The notes: a model not told the origin generated them from the sequence alone. Shown: positions 1 to 6,033, numbered from the stretch's first letter. The stretch is DNA of 8,616 nt from Halonatronomonas sp051745085 (GCA_051745085.1 JBNJDR010000066.1:1-8616), one strand, 5' to 3'. Numbers and translations: made by a program.

Positions 1-75
1 TAATGTTCTTCTAGCTAATTTAACAGGGTTGAAATCTAACTCAAACTTGTTATCGTCATTATTATTATATACCAT
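1..75 (-). CDS. AMMECR1-family protein, 5' end only (AmmeMemoRadiSam system protein A)
   Basis: Only the first 25 codons are in the window; the frame stays open to base 1 and the rest lies beyond the left edge. The ATG is at 75-73, preceded by GGGAG (87-83) at seven bases, a good ribosome binding site. The visible peptide ends in FNPVKLARRTL, which resembles the start of AMMECR1 domains (a hydrophobic residue, then LAR and a helix). The call leans on the upstream neighbour: in many Firmicutes a LigB-like domain and an AMMECR1 domain are fused in one protein, in this order. Here they are two genes 19 bases apart, so translation is probably coupled. The biochemical function of bacterial AMMECR1 proteins is not settled. 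With only 25 residues visible, the identification is likely but not certain. Confidence 0.6.
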   Translation of the reverse strand, partial: MVYNNNDDNKFELDFNPVKLARRTL

Positions 76-94
76 AATATCACTCCCAGTGTAA

Positions 95-904
95 TTAATT
101 ATAAAATTCAGCTACACCATAGCCAACCCCATAAGGAGCTTCGTATGATTTAACTTTAATATTATAATCACTATAATTTAATATCCCCAGACCCAGGGAT
201 AACGGCTTATAAGCACATTCACCCGCTGCCTCCAAGAAGTTTTCATCGTAATTCAATATTTTATCAATTTTTTCGTTTCTAAGATCCTCTATGATTTGCC
301 GATCAAATTCAGCCCCTTTAGGTGAATAACCTGCCGGCGAATTTTTATCAATTTTATGAGAAAGGTCTCCACTTATTAAAACCTTTGGATTATCGTATTT
401 TTCTAAGATGTATTGACTAATAAAATCACCAAACTCAAATAAACTTTGTGAATCCCAAAATGATATATTTATTATCAACCAGGGAATATCAGCAGATAAG
501 CCAGCATTATTTAGATAATATAGGGGAACCATAATTCCATGATCAAGTCTGCCTTCTGCTAAAACTTCTACAGGAAACTTATTTTGATTTTCCTTATTTA
601 ATTCATTAACGGCAGTAATAAGGTCATTTACCAATTTTGATTCTCCTTCAACCCTGAAATTCGTTTTAGGAGCGCTAAATTTAGAAAGATCACCCGTAAA
701 CTTTTTAGATTTATCAAAACGGATTTTATTCCAATCTAAAGGGCCGTGAGGTCCCATTGCTACAATTAAATCTGGCTTAGAGGAAACAAAAGCTTCAGCA
801 ATATCCTGACATGCTTTTATAGTTTTCTTCGCTTCAAACCTCCTTCTCCCCCCCACTTCAGGAATAATTATTGGTGGATGAGGCATTAAAACTCCTTTTA
901 ACAT
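95..904 (-). CDS. LigB-like class III extradiol dioxygenase-fold protein of the AmmeMemoRadiSam group
   Basis: The protein has 269 residues, the usual size of a single LigB-fold domain. It starts with the hallmark MPHPP (residues 7-11), followed by GPHGP (51-55), LDHGIMVPLYYL (120-131), GDLSHK (179-184) and a C-terminal APYGVGYGVAEF (256-267). His9, His53, His122 and His183 sit where this fold places metal ligands and active-site residues, so a metal-binding site looks intact. Class III extradiol dioxygenases cleave aromatic rings using Fe(II). For this anaerobe-type clade linked to AMMECR1 no ring-cleavage role is established, so 'dioxygenase' describes the fold only. The protein is cytoplasmic, with no signal peptide or membrane segment. 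The ATG at 904 is preceded by GGGGGAG (917-911) at six bases. The gene is first of a pair with the AMMECR1-type gene to its left. Confidence 0.85.
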   Translation of the reverse strand: MLKGVLMPHPPIIIPEVGGRRRFEAKKTIKACQDIAEAFVSSKPDLIVAMGPHGPLDWNKIRFDKSKKFTGDLSKFSAPKTNFRVEGESKLVNDLITAVNELNKENQNKFPVEVLAEGRLDHGIMVPLYYLNNAGLSADIPWLIINISFWDSQSLFEFGDFISQYILEKYDNPKVLISGDLSHKIDKNSPAGYSPKGAEFDRQIIEDLRNEKIDKILNYDENFLEAAGECAYKPLSLGLGILNYSDYNIKVKSYEAPYGVGYGVAEFYN

Positions 905-963
905 TTTAATCTCCCCCTTATTGTTTTAGAGTAATAGTAATAAAGAGTTAAATCTACTTATAG

Positions 964-992
964 ATTATAAACACTTGCTAAATAGGCATATT
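964..992 (-). promoter_or_regulatory. possible promoter for the LigB-like/AMMECR1 pair
   Basis: On the minus strand a perfect -10 box TATAAT lies at 969-964, about 60 bases upstream of the start of the LigB-like gene. No good -35 box exists at 16-18 bases; the hexamer at 17 bases is AATATG (992-987). A TG stands two bases upstream of the -10 box, close to but not the extended -10 form. The call rests on the -10 box and its position alone. Confidence 0.3.
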
Positions 993-1003
993 TAAAGTAT
1001 AAT
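975..1003 (+). promoter_or_regulatory. sigma-A type promoter facing the binding-protein operon
   Basis: TTGCTA (975-980; four of six consensus bases) is followed after exactly 17 bases by a perfect TATAAT (998-1003). Transcription would start near 1010 and give a leader of about 325 bases before the binding-protein start codon. The site overlaps the candidate minus-strand promoter at 964-992, so the two polymerase sites may compete. It is the best-spaced promoter in the gap, but AT-rich DNA produces such matches by chance. Confidence 0.5.
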
Positions 1004-1165
1004 GGTAATAGTTAGGAAAAATTACTACCCTTATTAATTAATAATTCAATATGTTTGCCATCACTTCCTGCTTATTTATTCTATAATCTAATTTTAACGA
1101 AAATCCACGATTTTTTTAAGTAATTTTAAAGGATTTTTAAATTACAAATAGAATAGTAATAAATA

Positions 1166-1185
1166 GCGCAGAAGTTTTGATGCGC
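1166..1185. repeat. small inverted repeat GCGCA...TGCGC in the leader
   Basis: GCGCA (1166-1170) and TGCGC (1181-1185) are perfect inverted copies separated by ten bases. They stand out as the only GC-rich patch in an AT-rich stretch. The right arm covers part of the ATG of the possible leader ORF (1180-1182). It could be a small RNA hairpin or a protein-binding site; the arms are short, so chance is possible. Confidence 0.3.
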
Positions 1186-1332
1186 AAAAGTGTTATTGAA
1201 TTATTAGAATTTTATAAAAGGGAGGTGGCCTTTTTAATCAAGACAGCTGATAGCAGTCTGAAAAAATTTTATTTTTCAAGATGCTTAAGAAGTGCAGGAA
1301 TTTTAATTTCAAAACTAAGAGGAGGAGAATGA
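1180..1332 (+). CDS. possible 50-codon leader ORF upstream of the binding-protein gene
   Basis: An ATG at 1180 opens a frame of 50 codons that ends in TGA at 1330-1332, four bases before the ATG of the binding-protein gene. Its last codons lie on that gene's ribosome binding site (LRGGE, encoded by the GGAGGAG run). The product starts MRKSVIELLEFYKREVAFL and is basic with alternating hydrophobic residues. I recognise no family, signal peptide or domain. The ribosome binding site of the ATG is poor (AGAAG at 1170-1174, five bases upstream). The open frame itself extends back to 1141. It could be a leader peptide whose translation affects access to the downstream start site, or just an open frame by chance. 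The position is suggestive; the weak start signal argues against. Confidence 0.25.
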   Translation: MRKSVIELLEFYKREVAFLIKTADSSLKKFYFSRCLRSAGILISKLRGGE

Positions 1333-1336
1333 TTAG

Positions 1337-2989
1337 ATGAGAAAATTTTTAGTTATTACCTTAGCAATGATTTTGACCTTTACATTTGCATTTACTGCAG
1401 TAGCTCAAGAGGATCCTGAGGAGATTATTGATGAGTACAGTTATGGTGGATCTTTGGTTATAGCAGAGACCCAGTCTCCTGAAGGTATGTTTAATCCATT
1501 ATTTTCAGAAACCGTATATGATTCAAATATTAATTATAAGGTTTTTGAACCTTTAACCAAGATCAATCCTCTAGGAGAACCTATTCCGGCTTTAGCTCTA
1601 GGTTGGGAAAGAGATGGTCTGGTTTATACTTTCAAGCTTGATGAAAGAGCTAAGTTCCATGATGGCGAACCAGTAACTGCTGAAGATGTTAAGTTTACTT
1701 TTGAAACTTTCACCCATCCTGATTATGACGGTGTAAGAGCTTCTAACTTCATGGAAATAGATGGAGCCGAAGAATATAGGAATGGCGAAGCTGATGAATT
1801 GCGCGGCGTTAGAGTTATCGATGATCATACTATCGAAATCGAACTTCGTAACCTTTATGCTCCTTTCTTAGTTCAAACTACTACCTTCGGCATCGTTCCA
1901 GAGCATATTCTTGGTGAATATGAAGTTTCTGAACTTAGAGGAGTAGACTTCAATCAAAATCCAATCGGAAGTGGACCCTTTGAATTCGTCGAATACAGAG
2001 ATGATGAATTCACCCGGGTAAAAGCTTTTGAAGATTATAGAGAAGGTCGTCCATATTTAGATGAAATAGTCGTTCGTTACGTTGATGATCAAGCTCTAAT
2101 TATGATGCTAGAGCGCGGCGAAGTTGATTATGCTGAAGTACCTGGCGAAAACTTTGAAAGAGCGCAGGAAATGGATAACGTAACTCTGCATAAGTCCATT
2201 AGAGATGGCTTTGGCTATATCGGTTTAAACGTTGAAGCTGATACTCCAGTTGGAGAACAAGCAGTCCGTCGGGCCATGGCTTATGGTATAAACAGAAAGG
2301 GCTTCCACGAAGTAGTTATGAGTGGACTAGCAGTTAACGTTAACTCCCCTATCTCCCAGGCTAGTTGGGCATATACCGACGATTTAAATCACTATGAATA
2401 TGACCCTGACAAAGCTCAGGAAGTCCTGGAAGAAGCTGGCTGGGAAATGAACGATGATGGCATTTATGAAAAAGATGGTGAACTACTTGAGTTTACTATG
2501 AGTGCTTCCTCTGGTTCTGACTTCATCGATCAATTGATGGCATTGGCCCAGGATAACTTAAATTCAATCGGTTTTGATGTTGAAATAGAAAAATTAGAGT
2601 TTAACACGATGACTGATCTGATCGATGATGGCGAGTTAAGTACCTGGTTCATGGGATGGAGTTTCGGTGCTGATCCCGATCCATACTCAGTATGGCACAG
2701 TGAAGGAGACTGGAACAGAACCAACTGGTCAGACGAAAGAGCTGACGAGTTAATAGAAAAAGCACGCAATACGTTAGATCAAGCTGAAAGAAGAGAATAT
2801 TACGTTGAGTTCCAGCAAATTTGGAACGAAGATATGCCATACATTCCAATGTATGCCAACATCTATCTACATGTTATGAATCAAAGAGTTAGAGGCTTCT
2901 ATCCTGATCCTGGTGTTGTACTGCCATTCGGTAGAGGTTACGAGAAGATAGACGAAATTTGGATTCCCAAACAAATGAGAAGAAACTAA
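1337..2989 (+). CDS. ABC transporter family 5 substrate-binding protein (peptide type), non-lipoprotein
   Basis: The protein captures substrate outside the inner membrane and delivers it to the permeases encoded just downstream. At 550 residues it has the normal size for family 5 (DppA/OppA/AppA type). Residues 1-23 form a signal peptide: MRK, a hydrophobic core, then AVA followed by Gln24, a signal peptidase I site. The mature protein has no cysteine, so it is not a lipoprotein. Family marks are TFKLDERAKFHDGEPVTAED (98-117), NPIGSGPFEF (208-217), and a YDPDKAQEVLEEAGW segment in the second half. The chain is rich in Asp and Glu, as expected of exported proteins in saline habitats. The substrate cannot be read from sequence: peptides are usual, but family members also bind nickel and sugars. 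AGGAGG (1320-1325) lies eleven bases before the ATG. The coding DNA looks richer in G+C than its neighbours, fitting high expression. Confidence 0.93.
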   Translation: MRKFLVITLAMILTFTFAFTAVAQEDPEEIIDEYSYGGSLVIAETQSPEGMFNPLFSETVYDSNINYKVFEPLTKINPLGEPIPALALGWERDGLVYTFKLDERAKFHDGEPVTAEDVKFTFETFTHPDYDGVRASNFMEIDGAEEYRNGEADELRGVRVIDDHTIEIELRNLYAPFLVQTTTFGIVPEHILGEYEVSELRGVDFNQNPIGSGPFEFVEYRDDEFTRVKAFEDYREGRPYLDEIVVRYVDDQALIMMLERGEVDYAEVPGENFERAQEMDNVTLHKSIRDGFGYIGLNVEADTPVGEQAVRRAMAYGINRKGFHEVVMSGLAVNVNSPISQASWAYTDDLNHYEYDPDKAQEVLEEAGWEMNDDGIYEKDGELLEFTMSASSGSDFIDQLMALAQDNLNSIGFDVEIEKLEFNTMTDLIDDGELSTWFMGWSFGADPDPYSVWHSEGDWNRTNWSDERADELIEKARNTLDQAERREYYVEFQQIWNEDMPYIPMYANIYLHVMNQRVRGFYPDPGVVLPFGRGYEKIDEIWIPKQMRRN

Positions 2990-3025
2990 ATACGGTCTCA
3001 TTTGAGTTAAATAATAATTCATATT

Positions 3026-3053
3026 GTAGATGGGATCATATGATCCCATCTAC
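3026..3053. repeat. perfect 28-base palindrome between binding-protein and permease genes
   Basis: GTAGATGGGATCAT (3026-3039) is followed directly by its exact reverse complement (3040-3053), with no spacer. In RNA this gives a stem of about 12 base pairs with a four-base loop. It sits in the 114-base gap after the binding-protein stop codon (2989) and before the DppB-type start (3104). No T-run follows, so it is not a standard terminator. In known importer operons, a hairpin at this place protects the upstream mRNA from 3' exonucleases and raises binding-protein level over permeases. That role is inferred here; a protein-binding operator is an alternative. Confidence 0.85.
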
Positions 3054-3103
3054 TCTATGTTATGATATATTTTATGTTAATACTATACTAAAGGAGGAAG
3101 ACC

Positions 3104-4060
3104 ATGCATCAGTATTTAATGAGAAGATTGCTTCAGGGGATACCAGTTATATTAATAGTATCTTTAGCCGTTTTTATTATTATAAACATGGCTCCTGGAG
3201 ATCCTATTGCTAGATTAGAAGACCCGTCTATATCTAGAGAAGATTTGGAAAGAAGATACGCAGCCATGGGTCTTGATGAACCACTAATGGTCAGATATGC
3301 CGGTTGGTTGACTGACTTTGTTCAGGGTGATTTTGGCTACTCTATGGATTCTACCCGACAACCAGTGGGAGACTTGATCAAAGCTAGAATAATGCCTACA
3401 ATTTACTTGACATTAGGAGCCATGTTACTTAGTTTTATTATTTCGATTCCTATAGGTATTTTATCTGCAACCAAACAATACTCAGTTTTTGACTACGCAG
3501 CCACTTTATTTGCCTTTTTAGGGGTTTCAATTCCTAGCTTTTTCTTTGGACTGTTATTATTATATGTATTTGCTTTAAAACTAAACATTATGCCTACTGG
3601 GGGCTTTACAGATCCAATTGCCACTACAACAAATGTCTGGACCCAATTACATCACGCCATTTTACCCGTTATAGCGCTGGGATATGCTAGAGCAGCTAGT
3701 TTAACCAGGTATATGAGATCCAGTTTATTAGAGGTGATTAAAGAAGACTACGTTAGAACTGCTCGGGCTAAGGGTGTAAAAGAAAGATTGGTAATTTATA
3801 AGCATGCTTTAAGAAACGCTTTAATTCCTGTAATTACTTTAATGGGCTTACAAATACCTTTACTCTTCTCTGGAGCGGTAATAATTGAAGAAGTGTTTTC
3901 ATGGCCAGGAATTGGGAGGCTAACTGTTAGAGCTGTCTGGCAAAGAAATTACACCGTTATGATGGCAACCTCGGTTATTTTTGCTATATTAGTTTTTGTA
4001 GGTAATTTAATTGCAGATATGTTATACGTCATAGTAGATCCAAGAATAAAATATGATTAA
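3104..4060 (+). CDS. dppB: ABC transporter permease, DppB/OppB type
   Basis: This is one of the two membrane subunits of the importer. At 318 residues it has normal length. The N-terminal segment with the first membrane span (about 10-30) ends in NMAPGDP, typical of DppB. Further spans lie at about 100-122, 134-158, 184-200, 240-262 and 285-311. The EAA loop, which docks on the ATPase, is at about 216-242: YVRTARAKGV then HALRNALIPV. A conserved EEVFSWPGIGRL follows (262-273). AAGGAGG (3091-3097) lies six bases before the ATG, so the start is secure. The DppC-type gene follows after 15 bases. The loop is intact, so the protein should work with an ATPase pair, which is not encoded here. The symbol reflects family resemblance; the substrate is unknown. 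Confidence 0.92.
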   Translation: MHQYLMRRLLQGIPVILIVSLAVFIIINMAPGDPIARLEDPSISREDLERRYAAMGLDEPLMVRYAGWLTDFVQGDFGYSMDSTRQPVGDLIKARIMPTIYLTLGAMLLSFIISIPIGILSATKQYSVFDYAATLFAFLGVSIPSFFFGLLLLYVFALKLNIMPTGGFTDPIATTTNVWTQLHHAILPVIALGYARAASLTRYMRSSLLEVIKEDYVRTARAKGVKERLVIYKHALRNALIPVITLMGLQIPLLFSGAVIIEEVFSWPGIGRLTVRAVWQRNYTVMMATSVIFAILVFVGNLIADMLYVIVDPRIKYD

Positions 4061-4075
4061 AAGGAGGTTAAAGAA

Positions 4076-4981
4076 ATGGCGGAAAATAAAGATCATATAA
4101 AAAAAGAAAAGGTTCAAAAAATTGAAAGAGAAATCGAAACGCCAAGGCAACTTGCATGGAGAAGATTTAAAAAGAATAAATTAGGAATGATGGGTTTAAT
4201 ACTTTTAATAATAATTGCTTTATCAGCTATTTTTGCGCCTGTCCTCTCTCCAAATGATCCTTTTGCTACAAATATTTTGCAAGCTAATCAACCCCCAGGA
4301 GGAGAATTCCCTCTTGGTACAGATAGAATTGGTCGCTGCATCCTTTCTAGAATGTTATATGGAGCCAGAATCAGTATGACTGTTGGCCTAATATCTATGA
4401 GTATTTCTGTATTCATTGGAACGACATTAGGCCTGATGGCAGGTTTCTTTGGAGGATTAACTGATACTTTAATTGCTAGATTAATAGATATTGTTAGAAG
4501 TGTTCCTTTCTTGATTATCGCGATTGTCATTGCCTCTATATGGGGGCCAGGATTATACAAGTTAATGGCTATAATTGGAATACTCGGCTGGACAGGAGTA
4601 GCTCGACTTGTTAGAGGAGAAGTACTCGGATTAAGAGAGAGAGAGTTTATCCATGCAAGTAGAGCATCAGGAGCCGATGACTCAAGAATTATGTTTAAAC
4701 ATCTCCTTCCTAATACATTTGCTCCAATTATAGTAAATGCAACTCTAGCAGTAGCATTTGCTATTCTTTCTGAAGCAGGATTAAGTTATTTAGGTTTAGG
4801 TATTCAAGCTCCTATGCCTAGCTGGGGTAATATGCTGAATGAAGCCCGTAGTTTAAATGTATTGGAGTCACGACCGTGGTTCTGGCTACCTCCAGGAATT
4901 ATGATAATCATCACAGTACTTTCAATTAATTTCATGGGAGATGGGCTGCGAGATGCTTTAGATCCAAAACTAACCCGATAA
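4076..4981 (+). CDS. dppC: ABC transporter permease, DppC/OppC type
   Basis: This is the second membrane subunit, pairing with the DppB-type protein. It has 301 residues. A charged cytoplasmic N-terminus ends in WRRFKKNKLGMMG (28-40), the usual OppC/DppC N-terminal mark, followed by the first span (about 38-57). Next comes the conserved extracytoplasmic stretch PLGTDRIGRCILSRMLYGAR (79-98), then spans at about 100-125, 143-170, 215-232 and 270-287. The EAA loop is at 191-218 (FIHASRASGA, then HLLPNTFAPI). The C-terminus, GDGLRDALDPKL, is standard. One oddity: the motif is normally GRD, but here Asp is replaced by Cys88 (codon TGC at 4337-4339). AAGGAGGT (4061-4068) is seven bases before the ATG. 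The gene ends the operon; a terminator follows within 30 bases and no ATPase gene is present. Confidence 0.92.
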   Translation: MAENKDHIKKEKVQKIEREIETPRQLAWRRFKKNKLGMMGLILLIIIALSAIFAPVLSPNDPFATNILQANQPPGGEFPLGTDRIGRCILSRMLYGARISMTVGLISMSISVFIGTTLGLMAGFFGGLTDTLIARLIDIVRSVPFLIIAIVIASIWGPGLYKLMAIIGILGWTGVARLVRGEVLGLREREFIHASRASGADDSRIMFKHLLPNTFAPIIVNATLAVAFAILSEAGLSYLGLGIQAPMPSWGNMLNEARSLNVLESRPWFWLPPGIMIIITVLSINFMGDGLRDALDPKLTR

Positions 4982-5007
4982 AATAATTATACTACTTAAT
5001 TTTTTAC

Positions 5008-5038
5008 CCCTGTCATCTTTTCTGACAGGGATTTTTTT
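5008..5038 (+). terminator. rho-independent terminator of the importer operon
   Basis: CCCTGTCA (5008-5015) pairs perfectly with TGACAGGG (5023-5030) around a seven-base loop, followed by A and seven T (5032-5038). The T-run is on the plus strand only, so it terminates the operon that ends at 4981. Its presence shows that no further subunit gene is co-transcribed. Confidence 0.92.
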
Positions 5039-5086
5039 ATATTATTTGATATCTTATGATTAGCATATGCACCTTAAGTGTTAATT

Positions 5087-5123
5087 AAAAAAATATCCTC
5101 CTTTTAAAAAGGAGGATATTTTT
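5087..5123 (-). terminator. symmetrical terminator after rpsI, possibly bidirectional
   Basis: A perfect 17-base inverted repeat (5089-5105 and 5107-5123) has a one-base centre. The core is ATATCCTCC/GGAGGATAT. On the minus strand, seven T (5093-5087) run from the base of the stem, ending the operon whose last gene, rpsI, stops at 5155. On the plus strand, five T (5119-5123) form part of the stem, so it can also back up the terminator at 5008-5038. Confidence 0.88.
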
Positions 5124-5154
5124 AAATAATAACATATAATTATATAAATAAAAA

Positions 5155-5547
5155 TTATCTTTTGGAAAACTGAGGAGCTTTCCTTGCTTTCTTGAGACCT
5201 GGCTTCTTTCTCTCTTTCATTCTAGAATCTCTAGTTAGATAACCAGCTTTCTTTAATGATGTTCTAAACTCTTGATCGACCTCCAATAATGCTCTAGCAA
5301 TACCATGGCGGATTGCTCCTGCTTGACCTGATAAACCTCCACCATTAACACTTGCAACTAAATCAAGGCTCCCTAGCTGCTTTGTTAATTCTAGAGGAGA
5401 TTGTATATCCTGTATTAAGGATTTTCTATGAAAATAATCTTCAAGATCTGTGCCGTTAACCTTCATTTCACCACTCCCAGGAATCAACCTTACCCGGGCA
5501 GTTGCAGTTTTTCTTCTACCTGTCCCTCTATATTGGACTTTTGCCAT
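5155..5547 (-). CDS. rpsI: 30S ribosomal protein uS9 (S9)
   Basis: This small-subunit protein of 130 residues has the full family length. It starts MAKVQYRGTGRRKTATARVR, and the central VNGGGLSGQAGAIRHGIARAL (67-87) is the uS9 signature. The C-terminus ends in KAPQFSKR; this tail reaches the decoding site next to the P-site tRNA, and its final SKR is invariant in bacteria. Upstream, AGAAAGGAGG precedes the ATG at nine bases, a near-perfect match to the anti-Shine-Dalgarno sequence. It follows rplM by 28 bases, the usual bacterial order, and is the last gene of the operon before a hairpin terminator. Confidence 0.98.
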   Translation of the reverse strand: MAKVQYRGTGRRKTATARVRLIPGSGEMKVNGTDLEDYFHRKSLIQDIQSPLELTKQLGSLDLVASVNGGGLSGQAGAIRHGIARALLEVDQEFRTSLKKAGYLTRDSRMKERKKPGLKKARKAPQFSKR

Positions 5548-5575
5548 ATATATCTTCCTCCTTTCTGATAAAAAA

Positions 5576-6004
5576 TTATAATTCTAGTTCTTTAGGTTGT
5601 TGAGCTTGATGGGGATGATTCGTTCCTGCATAAACTTTTAACTTTTTAATGATTTCTCTACCTAATTTATTATGAGGTATCATTCCTCTTACAGCTTTTT
5701 TAATAATAAATTCAGGATCTTTATCCCTTAATTCAGCATAACTAGTTTCTTTAATACCACCAGGATAATTAGAATGACTATAATGCTTCTTGTCCTGCCA
5801 CTTGTTCCCAGTCAATTTAACTTTCTCTGCATTAATTACAATTACATAATCCCCAGTATCAACATGAGGAGTAAATTCTGGTTTATGTTTTCCTCTTAAA
5901 ACCTGGGCAACTTCAGAAGCTAATCTTCCTAATATCTTATTTTCAGCATCAACTATATACCAATCTCTATCAATTTCTTCTTTTTTAGCGTTATAAGTTT
6001 TCAT
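5576..6004 (-). CDS. rplM: 50S ribosomal protein uL13 (L13)
   Basis: This large-subunit assembly protein has 142 residues when started at the ATG at 6004, exactly the common bacterial length. Visible family marks are MKTYNAKKEEIDRDWYIVDA (1-20), GRLASEVAQVLRGKHKP (26-42), GDYVIVINAEKVKLTG (51-66), YPGG (80-83) and the C-terminal VYAGTNHPHQAQQPKELEL (124-142). The open frame continues upstream to a TTG at 6037 overlapping the truA stop, but that start has no ribosome binding site. The ATG at 6004 has GGGAGGG seven bases before it, and the protein then begins as in its relatives. It sits between truA and rpsI as in many Firmicutes. Confidence 0.97.
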   Translation of the reverse strand: MKTYNAKKEEIDRDWYIVDAENKILGRLASEVAQVLRGKHKPEFTPHVDTGDYVIVINAEKVKLTGNKWQDKKHYSHSNYPGGIKETSYAELRDKDPEFIIKKAVRGMIPHNKLGREIIKKLKVYAGTNHPHQAQQPKELEL

Positions 6005-6033
6005 TTTATTTCCCTCCCTATCACTAATCTTAA

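Larger units (their letters stand above)
905..1336. other. 432-base divergent intergenic region and leader of the binding-protein operon
   Basis: This is the only gene-poor stretch over 300 bases. It is very AT-rich up to about 1160. It contains candidate promoters for both directions (entries below), a second perfect TATAAT on the plus strand at 1082-1087 without a well-spaced -35 box, and weak hairpins. Hairpin AAAATC/GATTTT (1100-1114) is followed by three T. Hairpin GCGCA/TGCGC (1166-1185) has a ten-base loop. Hairpin AAAAGG/CCTTTT (1216-1234) has a loop rich in G (GAGGTGG) and is followed by one more T. A strong Shine-Dalgarno-like run, GGGAGGTGG (1220-1228), has no ATG at a usable distance. 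I recognise no known riboswitch or T-box in it. A 50-codon open frame occupies the last third. Confidence 0.6.

Noticed and set aside
1055..1087. TTGCCA (1055-1060) and TATAAT (1082-1087) as a second plus-strand promoter
   Set aside because: Both boxes are good, but the spacer is 21 bases, well outside the usual 16-18. It is kept only as a remark in the intergenic entry.
1100..1117. Hairpin AAAATC/GATTTT plus T-run as a terminator ending a small RNA started at 1010
   Set aside because: The stem has six pairs with a single G:C pair and a three-base loop, too weak to call; AT-rich DNA gives many such matches.
1219..1235. GGGAGGTGG in the leader as a T-box antiterminator element
   Set aside because: It lacks the conserved GGGTGG-ACC-GCG form, there is no recognisable specifier stem, and the downstream gene is not a typical amino-acid-responsive tRNA synthetase gene.
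1598..1828. Antisense open frame inside the binding-protein gene (others at 2530-2769, 2649-2849 and 2867-3049)
   Set aside because: These are shadows of a strongly supported coding sequence, with no family marks and no start signals.
3060..3089. Possible promoter TTATGA-18-TATACT in front of the DppB-type gene
   Set aside because: The -35 box matches only three of six bases, and transcription would start inside or after the ribosome binding site, leaving no leader.
2959..3213. 84-codon plus-strand open frame spanning the binding-protein end and the DppB start
   Set aside because: It overlaps both real genes out of frame, includes the palindrome, has no ribosome binding site and no recognisable protein features.
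4288..4560. 90-codon antisense open frame inside the DppC-type gene
   Set aside because: It lies wholly opposite a well-supported gene and its translation shows no domain.
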